DNA of 64,000 bases, taken from the NCBI RefSeq assembly GCF_033118175.1, contig NC_083710.1, positions 40,331,501 through 40,395,500 on the forward strand, read 5' to 3'. The translations under genes and the position numbers were made by a program. The DNA comes from Dama dama (lineage: Eukaryota > Chordata > Mammalia > Artiodactyla > Cervidae). A model generated the notes under the pieces. The model had not been told where the DNA came from and searched no databases. It saw nothing but the letters and a program-made list of their open reading frames with translations. Positions 44,230-55,614 of this stretch are shown here, piece by piece; positions within the stretch are counted from its first letter, which is position 1; every line of letters begins with the position of its first letter.

Positions 44230-46030
44230 ATTGTGTTATTCATTGCTGATTGTCTGTAATTTAATTCTTCTAGGTCCTTGTTAAACATGTCTTGTATCTT
44301 CTTGATCTGTTACTCCAGTCTATTTATCTGTGCGTCTATTTTATTTTTAAGATTTTGGATCATCTTTGCTATTGAAAGGTTGTGGTTGTGAGCTGTGTGA
44401 TACCCTGGGATTTGTGACCTCCAGAGGAGAGGATTTCAATCTGGGGCCAGAGATGAAGCTTGACTACTTGGAGCTTTCTGTGTAGCTAGTCTTTGTTAAA
44501 GTATAATAGAGATAGGGAAAGCTTCTGACATAGACATCAGAAGGGGACAGAAAGTGTCAGCTTGCTAGTTTTTAGCAAGGCATTTTATGTCTGCTGAAGT
44601 GAAGTGAAAGTCTCTCAGTCATTTCTGACTCTTTGTGACTCCATGGACTATATAGTCCATGAAATTCTCTAGGCCAGAATACTGGCATGGGTAGCAGTTC
44701 CCTTCTCTAGGGGATCTTCCCAAACCAGGGACTAAACCCAGGTCTCCTGCATTGCAGGCGGATTCTTTACCAACTGAGCCACAGGGGAAGCCCAAGAATA
44801 CTACAGTGGGTAGCCTATCCCTTCTCCAGGTTTTCTTCCTGACCCAGGAATTGAAACAGGGTCTCCTGCATTGCAGGCTATTTCTTTCCCAAATGAGCTA
44901 TCAGGGAAGCCCCATTAGTGAGCTGCTAATCAGATAAGAGAAACACTTCAAGGCTGAGGGAGTTTGACCAGGTCCCTCTCCTGCAATATGCATTTTTGAG
45001 ATAGAATGGCAAGGTGTGTCATCCCTGGCTTGGTTTGTTGAGCTATTATCAGCCCAAGATTTGAGAAAAGAAAAGAAGTTGGTCTTAGGTGGAATGGATT
45101 TGAAGAAAGGCAGATTCCAAAGCAAATACTCAGTTCCATTAACATAGCTTAAGAAAAATATTTCCATAAGAAAAATGCATTAGTTAGCTCAAGATTTGAG
45201 AAAAGTTAATTTCAGGTGGAACCAAGTGTCATCAATAGAGAAGGGAAAAATGTCTGTCACTTGCAGTTTATCTCTTCCTGTCTTCTTGGGGACCTCTGGC
45301 CTCCCAAAAAGGCTGTTAACACTCTCACTATCTTTATTCTGAATTCTTTTTCAGGTAGATTGCCTGCTTCCTATTCAATTGTTTCATCTAATGGGTTTTT
45401 GCAATATTTCTTCATCTGCAGCGTATTTTTCCTGTCTTTTCATTTTGTTTAATTTACTGTGTTTGGGGTCTCCTTCTGCAGGCTGGTGGATCATAATTCT
45501 TCTTAACTGTTGAGTCTGCCCCCCTTGGGTGCAGCTGGACCAGTGCCTTGTGAATTTTTTCCTGATTAGGAGGATTTGTGCCTGTGTTCTGGTGGATGGA
45601 GCTGTATCATGTCTCTCTGAAGGGCAGTGCTGTGTCCAGTAGTGTGTTTTGGGGGTGTCTATGTGTTTGTTATTGTCTTGGGCTGCCTTTCTGCTAATAG
45701 GTAGGATTGTGTTCTGATATGACTAATGGTTTGGATTTAAACATCCAGCACTGTAGGTTGCTGGCCTTTGGATGGGCCTTAGTCTTAGTGTTGAGATGGA
45801 GACCTTTGGCACTGAAAGGGCCACCTTCTCTGGGGTCTTTCTCTACTTGTTCAGCAGCTGGGGCCAGCATGTGGGGAGAGAGGCTAAAGTGATGACTCCA
45901 CCCATGTGTGTGACTCAGCAGTATCACCCTCTCTCCATGGCTGCCTGGCTTTCTTACAAGGACATTCCCTACCAAGATCTCTTCCTTCAAATCCCTCAGG
46001 CCATCTCCCTGATCAACCTGAATTTTATGG
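44230..46030 (-). mobile_element. L1 5' region, antisense (start of ORF1 and 5' UTR)
   Basis: Antisense ORF1 N-terminal sequence at 44250-44370 (TTAATTCTTCTAGGTCCTTG, AAGATTTTGGATCATCTTTG). From about 45270 there is a GC-richer leader that includes, in reverse, GGTGATACTGCTGAGTC, also present in the leader of the L1 at 20.2 kb. The frames at 45694-46053 therefore belong to an L1 leader and not to a host gene. A dimeric SINE (44590-44914) interrupts it. Confidence 0.7.
44590..44914 (-). mobile_element. Dimeric SINE of Bov-A2 type
   Basis: Reverse complement of body and two heads. The plus strand shows GAGCCACAGGGGAAGCCC near 44777 and GAGCTATCAGGGAAGCCCC near 44897, both preceded by TCTCCTGCATTGCAGGC. 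It begins with the reverse of the TTTCACTTCACTTCA tail. Confidence 0.9.
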
Positions 46031-48527
46031 CTCAGCTAGAAAACAATGCATGACAGAACGCGTTGATGTCACTAAAAATGTTTTCTCCTGAAATTACTCC
46101 AAGTTATTCTTCAAATGAGTGCCCCAAAATTGTTATTTATATTTCCAAGGCCCTAATCACTCATAAGTTTTGTCTAAGGTACCAAATTTATCTGTACATA
46201 ACTGAATTCAATTCAGGTTTTATAAAGCCATACATTGCTCATGTGAGATTATCTCAAAGATCTGGAAGAATTTATACAAGATGTAAATAGTGAATAATTA
46301 TGTGTTCCCTCTGTGCAAAAAGGTTAAAATGTAGAAAAACATATTTGCAAAATATATATGAAGTTATTATTAAAAATAAAGGCCATATTAGTCAAGCACA
46401 AGAATAAATGAAAACATAAAGATTATGTTCATTTTTAAAGGTTAGTATAAACGTTTCTGTAAAGAGAATTTAAATAGTGTGCATAAGCTTCAAATTGTGT
46501 CGATAAATAGCATGGATATATCAAGAAGCTTTCAAATATATCTCAGTTTAACTTTGCTTTTAATATATTTTATGTGATAATTTTGATTTAATCTCACTGC
46601 CAAGGAAGTATTAACTCTATACCAACCTTTCAAAAAATAATAAATTCTTTCTACTGGACTCAGATCCAATTGTGCTTTTTCTTTTAAATCTAATATTGAA
46701 TTAAAAATAGAGAAACTCCAAGGAGAACCAATGTGAATAACTAAGGAGCATGATTAGTGATAATTTTACTTTATAAGTATAGACACTAGTTACCTTACAA
46801 ATTCATTTTTAAAAAATTTACTGATATTGTGTGATTTTTAAAAAAAAATGCAGTCTAATTTAATGAATATACCCTAGTTTTGCTGTGTTACCAAAGGCTT
46901 CTAGTACATGTTTTATGTCATAAACATGTCAATGGGTTATTTTTCATATTTGAAGTACCAAGATATTTTCTGATTAGAACATTCATTTATTCAATATCAC
47001 CTAAAACCCTGAATTAAGTTATTACTAAAATATGTGTATTCTGTAAGTATTAATAAATGAGTGCTTTTACTATACTTAGAAACAATATTATTAAATAATA
47101 GAAAGATGGATATTTATGATATACTGTAATTTCTCATTAATCTTCTAGGTTAAGAACTCTATGAAAATTAAATCCCTAATGTATTTATAAGCTAACTTTC
47201 CAAACTTTCTTAGTAATCTCTCTTTGCCATTATCCTTCGCCTGAGTGTTTTAATTCATCATTCTTTTTCTGTCAGCTGTCTGAACTTTTAGCTGAAGATT
47301 TCCAAAATGTCTGAAGGGTGCAGTGCAGCTACAGATATTTGAATCAATGTGGCAATATCAGTTGATTCATTCTGAGCAAAATATATATACATACACTTGC
47401 ACACAGAACACCTTGTAGAGGCACCCAGCATATTTCAAAATATAATCTTTGTTGCTGCATTAAGTGCCTGAAGCAACACAGTTTCCACAATATTTTTTTA
47501 CTCCTTAATTAACATTTTTTAATACTAAAAGTTTTGGGGAGAGATATTTTCCAAGAGCTTCACACACAAAAAAAGATCCTTGATTCTTGTGATAATTGAA
47601 TAAATTGCTAAGCAGTATAGACTCTGCATTATTCCACTTTTAAATGCACATCAGTATATGAAGAAGCTGAACATACTTACTTGGGAAGCATACTTATTGT
47701 ATTGGTAGGGTTATACATACTATATAAACACATTAGTAATTTAAAGTTTATGTTAAAAAGCTAACTCTAATTTCTTTATAGTATGTAAAGAAGGAAAGAT
47801 GATTGTTGGAACCAGGCACATATATTGAACCTAAGATAATTCAAGGTGCACAGGCAGGTTGCATTCTGTTGGTATCTCTGCCTTGCCAGATTAACTATTA
47901 TGTCTCTCTGTTATTGCTTAGACCTCATATTTCCTTTGGTAATTCTATACTGTATTAAATAAACAGTGATAAATATGTACAGTTATCATGAACTGGTTTA
48001 GATCTACTCTTGCTCATGTTTTTATTCCCTGGCAATGGATCAAGTATCTAAGAGTATCCATGTCACTTTACAAAACACATAAAACTGAAAAACTGATTAT
48101 CTGATCATTTGGAATGATGCAAGTAAAATTTGAGAAATATTGGCATTAGAAGTATGGTTTCCTCTAGGACCCAAGAATCAAAGGTTCTTTTTGTTCTACT
48201 TAATGTTAATTTTCAAAGCAAGAAGTATTAGAAAGTGCATATACATGTTTTATAGTTCAGTCATCCAGTTATATAAATAAGTCTTTTTTTGAAACTATTA
48301 CTTGGACAAATATTTCAGTAACACTTGGGCAAATATTTAGATAGTAAGTTTCATATTTATATCTATGAATGAGGGAAGTAATGCTTCTTTTCACAAATTC
48401 AGGATGATATACTCACTAGCTGAAGCTTATAAAGCTTGGCAATAAACTTATGTTCATCTTTATAAAATATGACATATAATATGTTTAGTTATAAATTTGG
48501 AGACATGAATTTCCTCTCTCATTTCAG
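46031..48527. other. Unique AT-rich stretch, 2.5 kb
   Basis: The longest stretch in the window without a recognised ruminant repeat. I found no exon with both splice sites. If the exon at 48528 is real, this would be intron sequence. Confidence 0.5.
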
Positions 48528-48777
48528 TTTCTCAAACAATTTGCAGAATGCACCCCTCCAGTAGATCCATTATTGGCAGAATTATTGGATCAGAGTATAT
48601 TGAAGGATGAAGAGGCCACCTTTAAAGTATCAGCAAAAGGAATGATCAGAAAGTGGGTTCAGATTTCCAAATTTCAGGCAGCAACCACACAGCAGGATTT
48701 GAGGAATGGAATACAGAGCAAAATAAATTGGAAGCATTCTGGATATAGGAAACCAGAACCAAAAAAGAAGATCGAGA
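48528..48777 (+). CDS. Candidate internal coding exon, gene not identified
   Basis: The only stretch in the window that looks like host protein-coding exon. A pyrimidine-rich tract and TTTCAG (to 48527) form a good splice acceptor. The sequence is then open in frame 0 for 83 codons and reaches AGA followed by GTAAGA, a good donor, at 48778. The peptide starts FLKQFAECTPP, contains KGMIRKWVQISKFQ and ends KPEPKKKIE with one base left over (phase 1). It is polar and lysine-rich at the end, with no signal or membrane segment, and resembles no transposon frame. I do not recognise the protein, so no function is given. It could be the decayed exon of a lost gene. Confidence 0.45.
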
Positions 48778-48821
48778 GTAAGACCACAGAACCATGGATC
48801 CAGTGATTTTATAGAACTCAG

Positions 48822-49035
48822 TGAAAGTGTTAGTTGCCCGGTCATGCCTGACTCTTGCAACCCCATGGACTGTATGTAGCCTGCCAGGCTCCTCTGCCCA
48901 TGGAATTCTCCAGGCAAGAATACTGGAGTGGGTTGCCATTTCCTTCCCCATGGGATCTTCCTAACCCAGGGATCAAACCTGGGTCTCCTGCACTGCAGGT
49001 AGATTCTTTACTGACTGAGCCACCAGGGAAGCCAG
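48822..49035 (-). mobile_element. Bov-tA SINE, inside the putative intron
   Basis: Reverse-complement SINE (TAGTTGCCCGGTCATGCCTG ... TGAGCCACCAGGGAAGCC). ACTCAG is repeated at 48816-48821 and 49036-49041. It lies between the candidate exons. Confidence 0.88.
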
Positions 49036-49041
49036 ACTCAG

Positions 49042-49640
49042 GTGAAATAACTAAAGGGCCATAATTCAGGCTCTCATTCTAGCCCATGTGAGTTGGAGAT
49101 GAACATATCTAGAAAAGCATACTTGAGTATTTTTTTTTTCTCCTTATGTTTATTCTTAAAAGTTGAGTCTGTCTTTTGCTTTGAAAAGTTCTAACCTATA
49201 ATATGAGAGTAAAGAATATCTTTTCTGTCACCCCCAATGCAAAATAGGTTACCAGAGAAATCTAAATTGTTTAAAAGTCATTGTCATGAGCAATATATTA
49301 TTTTATCAGCCTTTAGTTGTAATGTGCTTATATATATATGTATACATGTTTTATATGAACTTGCATTCATATAAATTCATTGATGTATAGCTTCCAAACA
49401 TATTTTACAAGTGTGAGCCATTACATATATTCATGTATTATTTCAGTTTTCTATGATAATAAAAATTTGTTTCATAAAGCTGAGGAAATAGCCATTTATA
49501 TCATAAAATGCTATTTTACATCATATTCTTAAATTATATTTAATAATATATTTGAGAATTCTTTTATAAAATGATTTTAATTTAAGAAAGATTTATAACT
49601 CACTGTTTGAAAACATATTGCTTTTTCTTCTTCTTTGCAG
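49042..49640. other. AT-rich putative intron sequence
   Basis: Contains a short TATATATATG run near 49328 and ends in a strong pyrimidine tract, CTTTTTCTTCTTCTTTGCAG (49621-49640). No other feature seen. Confidence 0.45.
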
Positions 49641-49708
49641 AAACACCCATACTTTTTTCTCAAGGTCATATAGCCCTATATTGGATAGCAACAGAGATTC
49701 ATAAATAA
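49641..49708 (+). CDS. Candidate terminal coding exon (speculative)
   Basis: Directly after the strong acceptor ending at 49640. If joined in phase to the exon ending at 48777 (one base carried over), the frame stays open for 22 codons (K, then TPILFSQGHIALYWIATEIH, then K) and stops at TAA 49706-49708. All three frames close within this piece, so it could only be a last coding exon. A strong donor-like GTAAGT follows at 49732, so a 3' UTR intron or a non-coding exon is equally possible. No protein family is recognised. Confidence 0.25.
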
Positions 49709-50043
49709 TAGCAGATGACATCTTAGATTAATGTAAGTGAATTTTTTTGTGTGTGTGTGCAGTTTTTATATTTTCTCTTCTTTGCACCCATTTTGACAGG
49801 AAACAATGTTGGGTTCACTGTGGGATGTGCAAGAGATGCCCTAGAGTTATTTTAACAGATTCAATTTGCTTTGCTTTTCATGTAAGAACTGCTTTCCCTC
49901 ATATTTTTTTGAGATAGAAACCATTTCTTTCATAAAATATTTTAAAAAGTTTACTCTTTATATAAACTTGCATTATAGAATTACAAAATTTTCATTCTAG
50001 AGACCACCTATTCCAGGGTTTATCGTGACTTATAAAGTAAAAA

Positions 50044-50204
50044 TGATGAGATGTTTGGGAGGCATCATGAGTTTAATGGACTCATAGACTTGATGGACAA
50101 GAGTCTGAGCAAGCTCCAGGAGTTGGTGATGGACAGGGAAGCCTGGCATGCTGCCATCCACGGGGTTGAAGAGTTGGATTCGACTGAGCGACTGAACTGA
50201 ACTG
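50044..50204 (+). mobile_element. BovB 3' end, 161 bp, with 12-bp target-site duplication
   Basis: ATGATGAGATGTTTGGGAGG to the tail GCGACTGAACTGAACTG. ATAAAGTAAAAA flanks it at 50032-50043 and 50205-50216. Confidence 0.93.
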
Positions 50205-50216
50205 ATAAAGTAAAAA

Positions 50217-50834
50217 AAAAAATCTATCTACCACTCATTTCTAGTCTTGTTTTGCTGCATGGATATAGTGATCCTTGCCTGTTTTCTCCACTTTCCCTGT
50301 TCCTTCTTTAGGTCAACAGTGATGGATTTAACTGGTTTGCTTGTTTGTAGTACATTTTTGAATTACAAAATACCAAAGTAGTGCAATTCTTTATTTCACA
50401 GATAAAGCAACAAAGGTAAACATCAGTTAATTTAATTGCCCAAGAGCATACAAAATAATCTAGTAGCAGAAATAGATCTAGAATACCTTAAGGGTCCATT
50501 AGTTCTGGTGAGTTTCCTACATTGACCTCTATTTTTTCCCATTATCATATTTCTCCTATTTCCTTCATTATTTCATGATTTAAAATCCTGACTCATCTCT
50601 GTCCATTTTTCCTCTGTGCTTGCTATTTGATTTTTACTTTATTTTCATTTGCTTTCAGTAACTAGTTATAGTAACTTTTTTATATTCGTGTGCCTAATAC
50701 CAGAGTCCATGTCAACACTAAATAAGATTATGTTATGCTCTGGCTTGAAATGATCCAATCACATCCCAATTTCAATTGTAATCCCAATACTCTAGGTGAA
50801 TTGGACACTATGCCCCAAGCAGTTGTGTGCAATG
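50217..50834. other. Unannotated stretch
   Basis: 600 bp of unique AT-rich DNA without recognised features. Confidence 0.5.
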
Positions 50835-50918
50835 GGAAAGAGTCAAACTGGAGTTTCAGACGCAGACTCCCTGTGTTCAAATCTTGTGTCTTTATTTACC
50901 ATGTAGCATTTGTGTGTT
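50835..50918 (+). mobile_element. MIR SINE, left half
   Basis: GGGAAAGAGTCAAACTGGAG, then CCCTGTGTTCAAATCTTGTG and TTATTTACCATGTAGC correspond to the 5' part of MIR. The element continues at 51866 after two nested insertions. Confidence 0.75.
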
Positions 50919-51004
50919 GGGATTCCTTGGAGCTCAGCTGGTAAAAAATCCACCTGCAATGCAAGAGACCCCAGTTCAATTCCTGGATCAGGAAGATACC
51001 CTGG

Positions 51005-51640
51005 TGTCAGGAAGCATTTAACAAGAGGCTTCCTGTGTGCTGTTTTGGATCTGTCAGGAACCCTCTGGCCCTTATTAATTCCTGAATATTCAGGAATTAA
51101 GAGGAGAGGCACGCTTTTCCCAGGGCTGAGGAATCCAGGCATTTCTCATTAAGGTGACAAGTACCCTCTTCCCTTTTATGAGCCATAAGGTAAAAGGTGA
51201 TTGTTTGCAACTCTCTCTTTGATAGGGATCGTCTTCTGTTTTGTAAATCTGGAATTTTAATCTTTATCTTTGCTGAGAATAACCACCTTGTAAGACAGTG
51301 TACATGCACACACCATGTTGATTAAAACACCTTTGCTCCATCAGAGCTTGGGTCCACGTGTCTTTCTTTCTTTCTTTTTCTCTCTATCTCTCTATTTCTG
51401 GCTAATTCCTCGGAGCGCGGAGGCCCGCTGAGCTCACCTTCTTGCCCCGGCTTCTAAGACCCTGGAGAAGGCGCACTGTGCCTTCACCCACTCCAGAGGG
51501 CGCCTGGTGCCTACCGGCAGCAGCGTGAGCCCTAAGAATAGGACTCGATTGGCTTTCCGCGGAGATATCAGCCTCTTTCTCTCTTACTTTCTTATGGTCG
51601 ACTCTGGACCACCAGGTTCCGGTCCGTTAAAGGACCAACA
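51005..51640 (+). mobile_element. Solo LTR of a class II (beta-like) endogenous retrovirus
   Basis: A 636-bp LTR with the expected ends TGTCAG...CCAACA. It is flanked by the 6-bp host repeat CCCTGG (50999-51004 and 51641-51646), the duplication length typical of class II ERVs. Visible parts are a U3 containing a short inverted repeat (ATTCCTGAATATTCAGGAAT), ATTAAA at 51321-51326 as likely polyadenylation signal, a CTTT/CTCT-rich R-U5 stretch and a GC-rich U5. No internal viral genes are present, so the provirus was reduced by recombination between its LTRs. Sequence resembles bovine ERVK-type LTRs as I remember them. It may retain promoter or polyadenylation activity. Confidence 0.88.
51321..51326 (+). 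terminator. LTR polyadenylation signal (ATTAAA)
   Basis: ATTAAA followed within 60 bp by a T/CT-rich stretch, in the expected place for the R region of the LTR. It is the common variant of AATAAA. Confidence 0.5.
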
Positions 51641-51865
51641 CCCTGGAGAAGGGAACTGTTACCCACTCCAGTATTCTGGTCTTCCACTGTGGCTCAGTTG
51701 GTAAAGAATCTGCCTGCAATGCAGGAGACCTGAGTTTGATCCCTGCGTTGGGATGATCCCCTGGAGAAGAAAACTGCTACCCACTCCAGGATTTTGGCCT
51801 GGAGAATTCCATGGACTGTACAGTGCAAAGAGTGGGACATGACTGAGGGTTAAAATAAATAAAAT

Positions 51866-52036
51866 ATTTGTGTGTTACTATTGTAATCTTTTGTTGCACA
51901 ATTGCTTTAGTTGTAAAATGTGCATGATAATTGTACCTATTTCTTAGACCAGAGGATTAAATGAGTTAATATGTACAAATTGCTTAGAAGAGTGCCTGGT
52001 ACATAATGAATACTCAGTAAATGTAAGCTATTATTC
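51866..52036 (+). mobile_element. MIR SINE, right half
   Basis: GTTGTAAAATGTGCATGATA, GAGGATTAAATGAGTTAATA, AGAGTGCCTGGTACATAATG and TCAGTAAATGTAAGCTATTA are the classic MIR 3' part. It is the outer and oldest layer of the nest that starts at 50835. Confidence 0.88.
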
Positions 52037-52525
52037 CTTTTGCCTATAACCATCCAGCCACACTGGTCTTCTTTCTGTTGTTTGAAAATTTAGTGATTTT
52101 TAATATTTATCTTTCCCTTGTGTTTTGTTAAATATGTTGTGCTTTGCAATTTTCCATTATAGAAGTATATTGTCTCTTATTTGAGTAATTTTTACATGAG
52201 TAATTTAACCACTCAAAGTGAGTAGTAATTAAAATATTTTAAACTTTATTAGAGACATTTGTTACTTCAGTTTAGACTGGAATTAACTGGGCAGACATTG
52301 ATAAAATAATCCCAATTATAGGAATCATAAAGAGTTCTAATTATATCTATAGATTAAGCATTGTTCTAATGTACACTAGTTCACATCATATATGCTATGG
52401 ATTATGATTATTGATATTGCTATTACTTTTTAAATAATCTTTCCATTTCTGAGTTTATTTCTCTACAAATCAGTAAGCTAAAGTCAATTATTTTACATTG
52501 AAATAAATGTGACTTTTTCTCTTTG
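52037..52525. other. Unannotated stretch
   Basis: AT-rich unique sequence with no recognised feature. Confidence 0.5.
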
Positions 52526-52765
52526 AATTTTATTTTTTTCAAATTGAAGGATAATGGCTTTACAGAACTTTGTGGTTTTCTGTCATGCATGAACAAGAAT
52601 CAGCCATAGGTAGACGCATGTCCCCTCCCTCCAAAACCTCCCTCCCATCTCCCTCCCCAGCCCACCTTCTAGATTATCACAGAGCCCTTATTTGAGTTCC
52701 CTGAGTCATACAACAAATTCCCATTGGCCATCTACTATTTTACACCTGGTGTCATAAATTTCCAT
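52526..52765 (-). mobile_element. L1 3' UTR fragment
   Basis: AAATTGAAGGATAATGGCTT, AACAAGAATCAGCCATAGGT, CCTCCCTCCCATCTCCC and ATTCCCATTGGCCATCTACT: ruminant L1 3' UTR in minus orientation, 5'-truncated. Confidence 0.88.
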
Positions 52766-53300
52766 ATTTCTCTCTCCATAATAAAAAAGGATTTTATTAT
52801 TTCTTTAACAATGTACTTTAGTATTTGACATTAAAATTGCTTTAGTGTTTATTTCATGAATCTTTTCATTGTATATTTACTCTTATTCACCCACGTTAAT
52901 CTATGCCTGTCTCTCTACATATTTCATTTGAATAATAGTTCATGAAAAATTACATGAATTTATCAAATAAATATATGTGATTGCTTAGCAAGATGCTCTA
53001 AACTAAGCAGATGATAATAAATGTTAATATTCCACTTCATAAAATTTATTTTTTATCCTCTCCTTCATCATTCATTCACTCATTCATTCATTATATTTAT
53101 CCATTTGCTAGCCTGTTTGGGGGCCATAAGTTCATGTCTTTTAATGTACTTTCTAAAATGCTAGGTATAAAAAGTCCTCTTGAAATCAGAAGAGATCTGG
53201 AGAAGTAATGGTACATGGAGCCATTGCACATAATATATGATTTATTGCATCATACATCTTTCCATGCTCTAAAACAAAAACAGAACTGCATATTAGGGCA
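52766..53300. other. Unannotated stretch
   Basis: Includes a short ATTC/ACTC run near 53075. No gene or repeat family recognised. Confidence 0.45.
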
Positions 53301-53307
53301 ACCTCTG

Positions 53308-53432
53308 GGTCAGATTTCAGAGTTCAAAATTTAGCCTTGAAGGTTTTACTATGTAGTTAAGCTTTCACATATAGGCTTTAAATAATCTGTCAAATAGGGA
53401 GAATGATATTTGTCATATATTACATTACCTTC
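53308..53432 (+). mobile_element. Probable MIR fragment
   Basis: GTCAGATTTCAGAGTTCAAA, then CTATGTAGTTAAGCTTTCAC, then AATCTGTCAAATAGGGAGAA follows MIR order (coding-like start, core, then the control-of-tail segment), strongly diverged. Confidence 0.4.
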
Positions 53433-54900
53433 TAAAAATAATGTGGATAATATTACCACAATTGTGATGTTGGGAAAGTTATATATCACTGATATAAACC
53501 ATCAATTACTTTTGTATTATAGTCAGTAAATAAACCTATACTTATTATTCATTTTATTGAATTTCAATATTGAATTTCACATTAATTTAAACAATTCTGA
53601 TGAATTTGATTATGGTAGAGACAATCCTGAAAAAATAGTAGTGATTATAATTTTGTTGATAATTTCTTTGTTCTTTGCAATATTTTATATTGCATACTTA
53701 TATGTTTAGTAACTTCATATGTGTCTGTGTATAGTGTTCCCAAATATCTTGCAAGGTCTCAGAAAGGACTCATTATGTCCTTCTTATTTGCATCCTCTGT
53801 AAAGGATATGAAACTACATTGAGGAAATATCTGACAAAATGTTAGGGAGATCTAAAGGGCAAGGGAAAACATTCATATTTATTTTCTTTATCTCCAGAGG
53901 GAAATTTTATTTAGTTGTATTTCCATGTCATTTCTCACTTGAATCAAACACTTTAAAGCACACTAAAACCCTGCATGTTTTTCTCTGTCTGTATAAATGT
54001 GCAATCATGTTTATTTATATGAATATTGAGATTTGAAGAGTTTAAGCTGCCCTTATTAAGAACTATAATATAGCTGAGATTTCTTAGTCTTCTTTTAAAC
54101 TAATTTCTTCGCCTAATATAGTTACATGAATGCTGACAGAAGACACAGCACTCCTGAGCCAGATACAAAGTAACAACAGCCAGGCTTCCTGAACCCCACC
54201 TAATTCCCATAAGTGTGACATAAAGAGGGCCAGGTGACATCTACATATTCAGTGGGATGCATGACAAGGGAGGAACCCTGGACTTAAGGAAACCAAATCC
54301 TTAATAATAGACAGTAAGCATGCTGGCTTTTTCGTTTATGAGGAAGACACTAACCCTATCTATCAAGCCTGGAAAAGTCTTTTCTCTGTATTCCAAGCAT
54401 TCTGAAGATAGTCCTGAAGGAAAAAAAAGCAATCAGTTCCTCTTCTGTCAACATGTACAAAAACTCAAGAAACCCATGGATAATTGTCTCCCCACACCCC
54501 TAACTATGATGACAATGTCTTTTGATTATGAGATCAAAGGACAGCTTGACATTTAGTTTAAATAGAAGCATCTCATATCTAATTTTTTTTTCAGTTATGA
54601 CTGCTTCTATTTTTACTTCTGAGAAATCAACCTATACTGTTATTGCTTCAAGAGATATGGATCCACTTAACACTTGTTTCTTGCCATTTTAGTTTAGTCT
54701 TATTTCTTTTCTCTATCCTCAATTCAGAATATGTTTTGATATCAGTTTTTTTCTTCCTAATAGAACTAAGAAAAAAATTCCAATTTTCATTTAGAGTCAC
54801 ATTGACCCATTGCTTAGCTATCACACAGTCTAGACAGGAAGATGTGGCAATTGTACATGGTGTTTTCTCTAATAGGAGAAAAGTTAAGAAGGAAATATGC
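53433..54900. other. Unannotated stretch
   Basis: AT-rich DNA with a locally GC-richer block at 54120-54520 (CAGCCAGGCTTCCTGAACCC, GGGAGGAACCCTGGACTTAA) that could be an old LTR, but no termini or signals are clear. The 78-codon frame there is not recognised. Confidence 0.35.
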
Positions 54901-54925
54901 AAAAAAAAAAAAAAAAAAAAAAAAA
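54901..54925 (+). repeat. Poly(A) tract, 25 A
   Basis: Homopolymer run of 25 A. No recognisable retrocopy precedes it, so its origin is unclear. Confidence 0.85.
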
Positions 54926-54929
54926 CCAA

Positions 54930-55610
54930 CTGCTAAAAGTGAAATATTATTGCAAAGTGTGCAGTTTTAAAAAGAATTATTGGATTACCATGATTTAAAG
55001 CAAAGCCTGAGGCATTCCATTTTTAACTGTGTGGTTTCATAAACATACCTATTCTGTAATATTAGATACCTTTTTAATATATTAAGTTGTTCACATAGAA
55101 TTTTTGTCACCTCTTGCTAGATGTACATTTTAGAGGAATATGGAATGTGCTTCTTTTGTACACTATGCTAATTCCTGCTCTTAAAAGTGTACCTGGAAAA
55201 ATAGGCAATCATGGACATTAGTTAAATAAATGAATAAATATCATTATGACTTGTTCTAGGCTATTTATATAACATGATTTATTTAATCTTGTGTAACATG
55301 ATAAACCTACAAAATACAGGTTTCAAGATTAACATGGTCAAAGATATTAAAGAAATTCAAGCATTATAATAATTTTTAACAAAATGATCAAAATTTGTGC
55401 TGTTAGAAATAAGATTTTTATTGATTTGAGAAGAGGTACTTGACTTAATTTTTTTAAGTGCATACTTACAAAGTGAAGCCAAATGTGTTAAGCTAGCAAT
55501 ATCATTAAAGCAAAGCTTTAAAATAATTTTTAATGACTTCATTTTAAAATCATTATATGTTGCACAGGAGTTGTTGCACTTTGGTGCTGCTTAACAATAT
55601 GAAATTTGGA
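54930..55610. other. Unannotated stretch
   Basis: Unique AT-rich DNA. No feature recognised. Confidence 0.5.
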
Positions 55611-55614
55611 TCAT

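Larger units (their letters stand above)
50919..51865 (+). mobile_element. Dimeric SINE of Bov-A2 type split by an ERV LTR
   Basis: Left piece 50919-51004 is the first head (GGGATTCCTTGGAGCTCAGC). Right piece 51641-51865 resumes in register with CCCTGGAGAAGGGAACTG, followed by the second head (TCTTCCACTGTGGCTCAGTT) and the body. The flanking MIR bases ATTTGTGTGTT are duplicated at 50908-50918 and 51866-51876. Confidence 0.9.

Noticed and set aside
45694..46091. Overlapping open frames of 61-98 codons on both strands in a GC-richer block
   Set aside because: The block is related to the L1 leader at 20.2 kb (shared GGTGATACTGCTGAGTC on the minus strand), so these are chance frames in an L1 5' UTR.
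47260..47330. An upstream exon after TTTTTCTGTCAG near 47276
   Set aside because: All frames close within a short distance and there is no usable donor, so it cannot be linked to the exon at 48528.
54640..54936. Processed pseudogene ending in the 25-A tract
   Set aside because: No recognisable transcript precedes the poly(A), and no flanking duplication was found.
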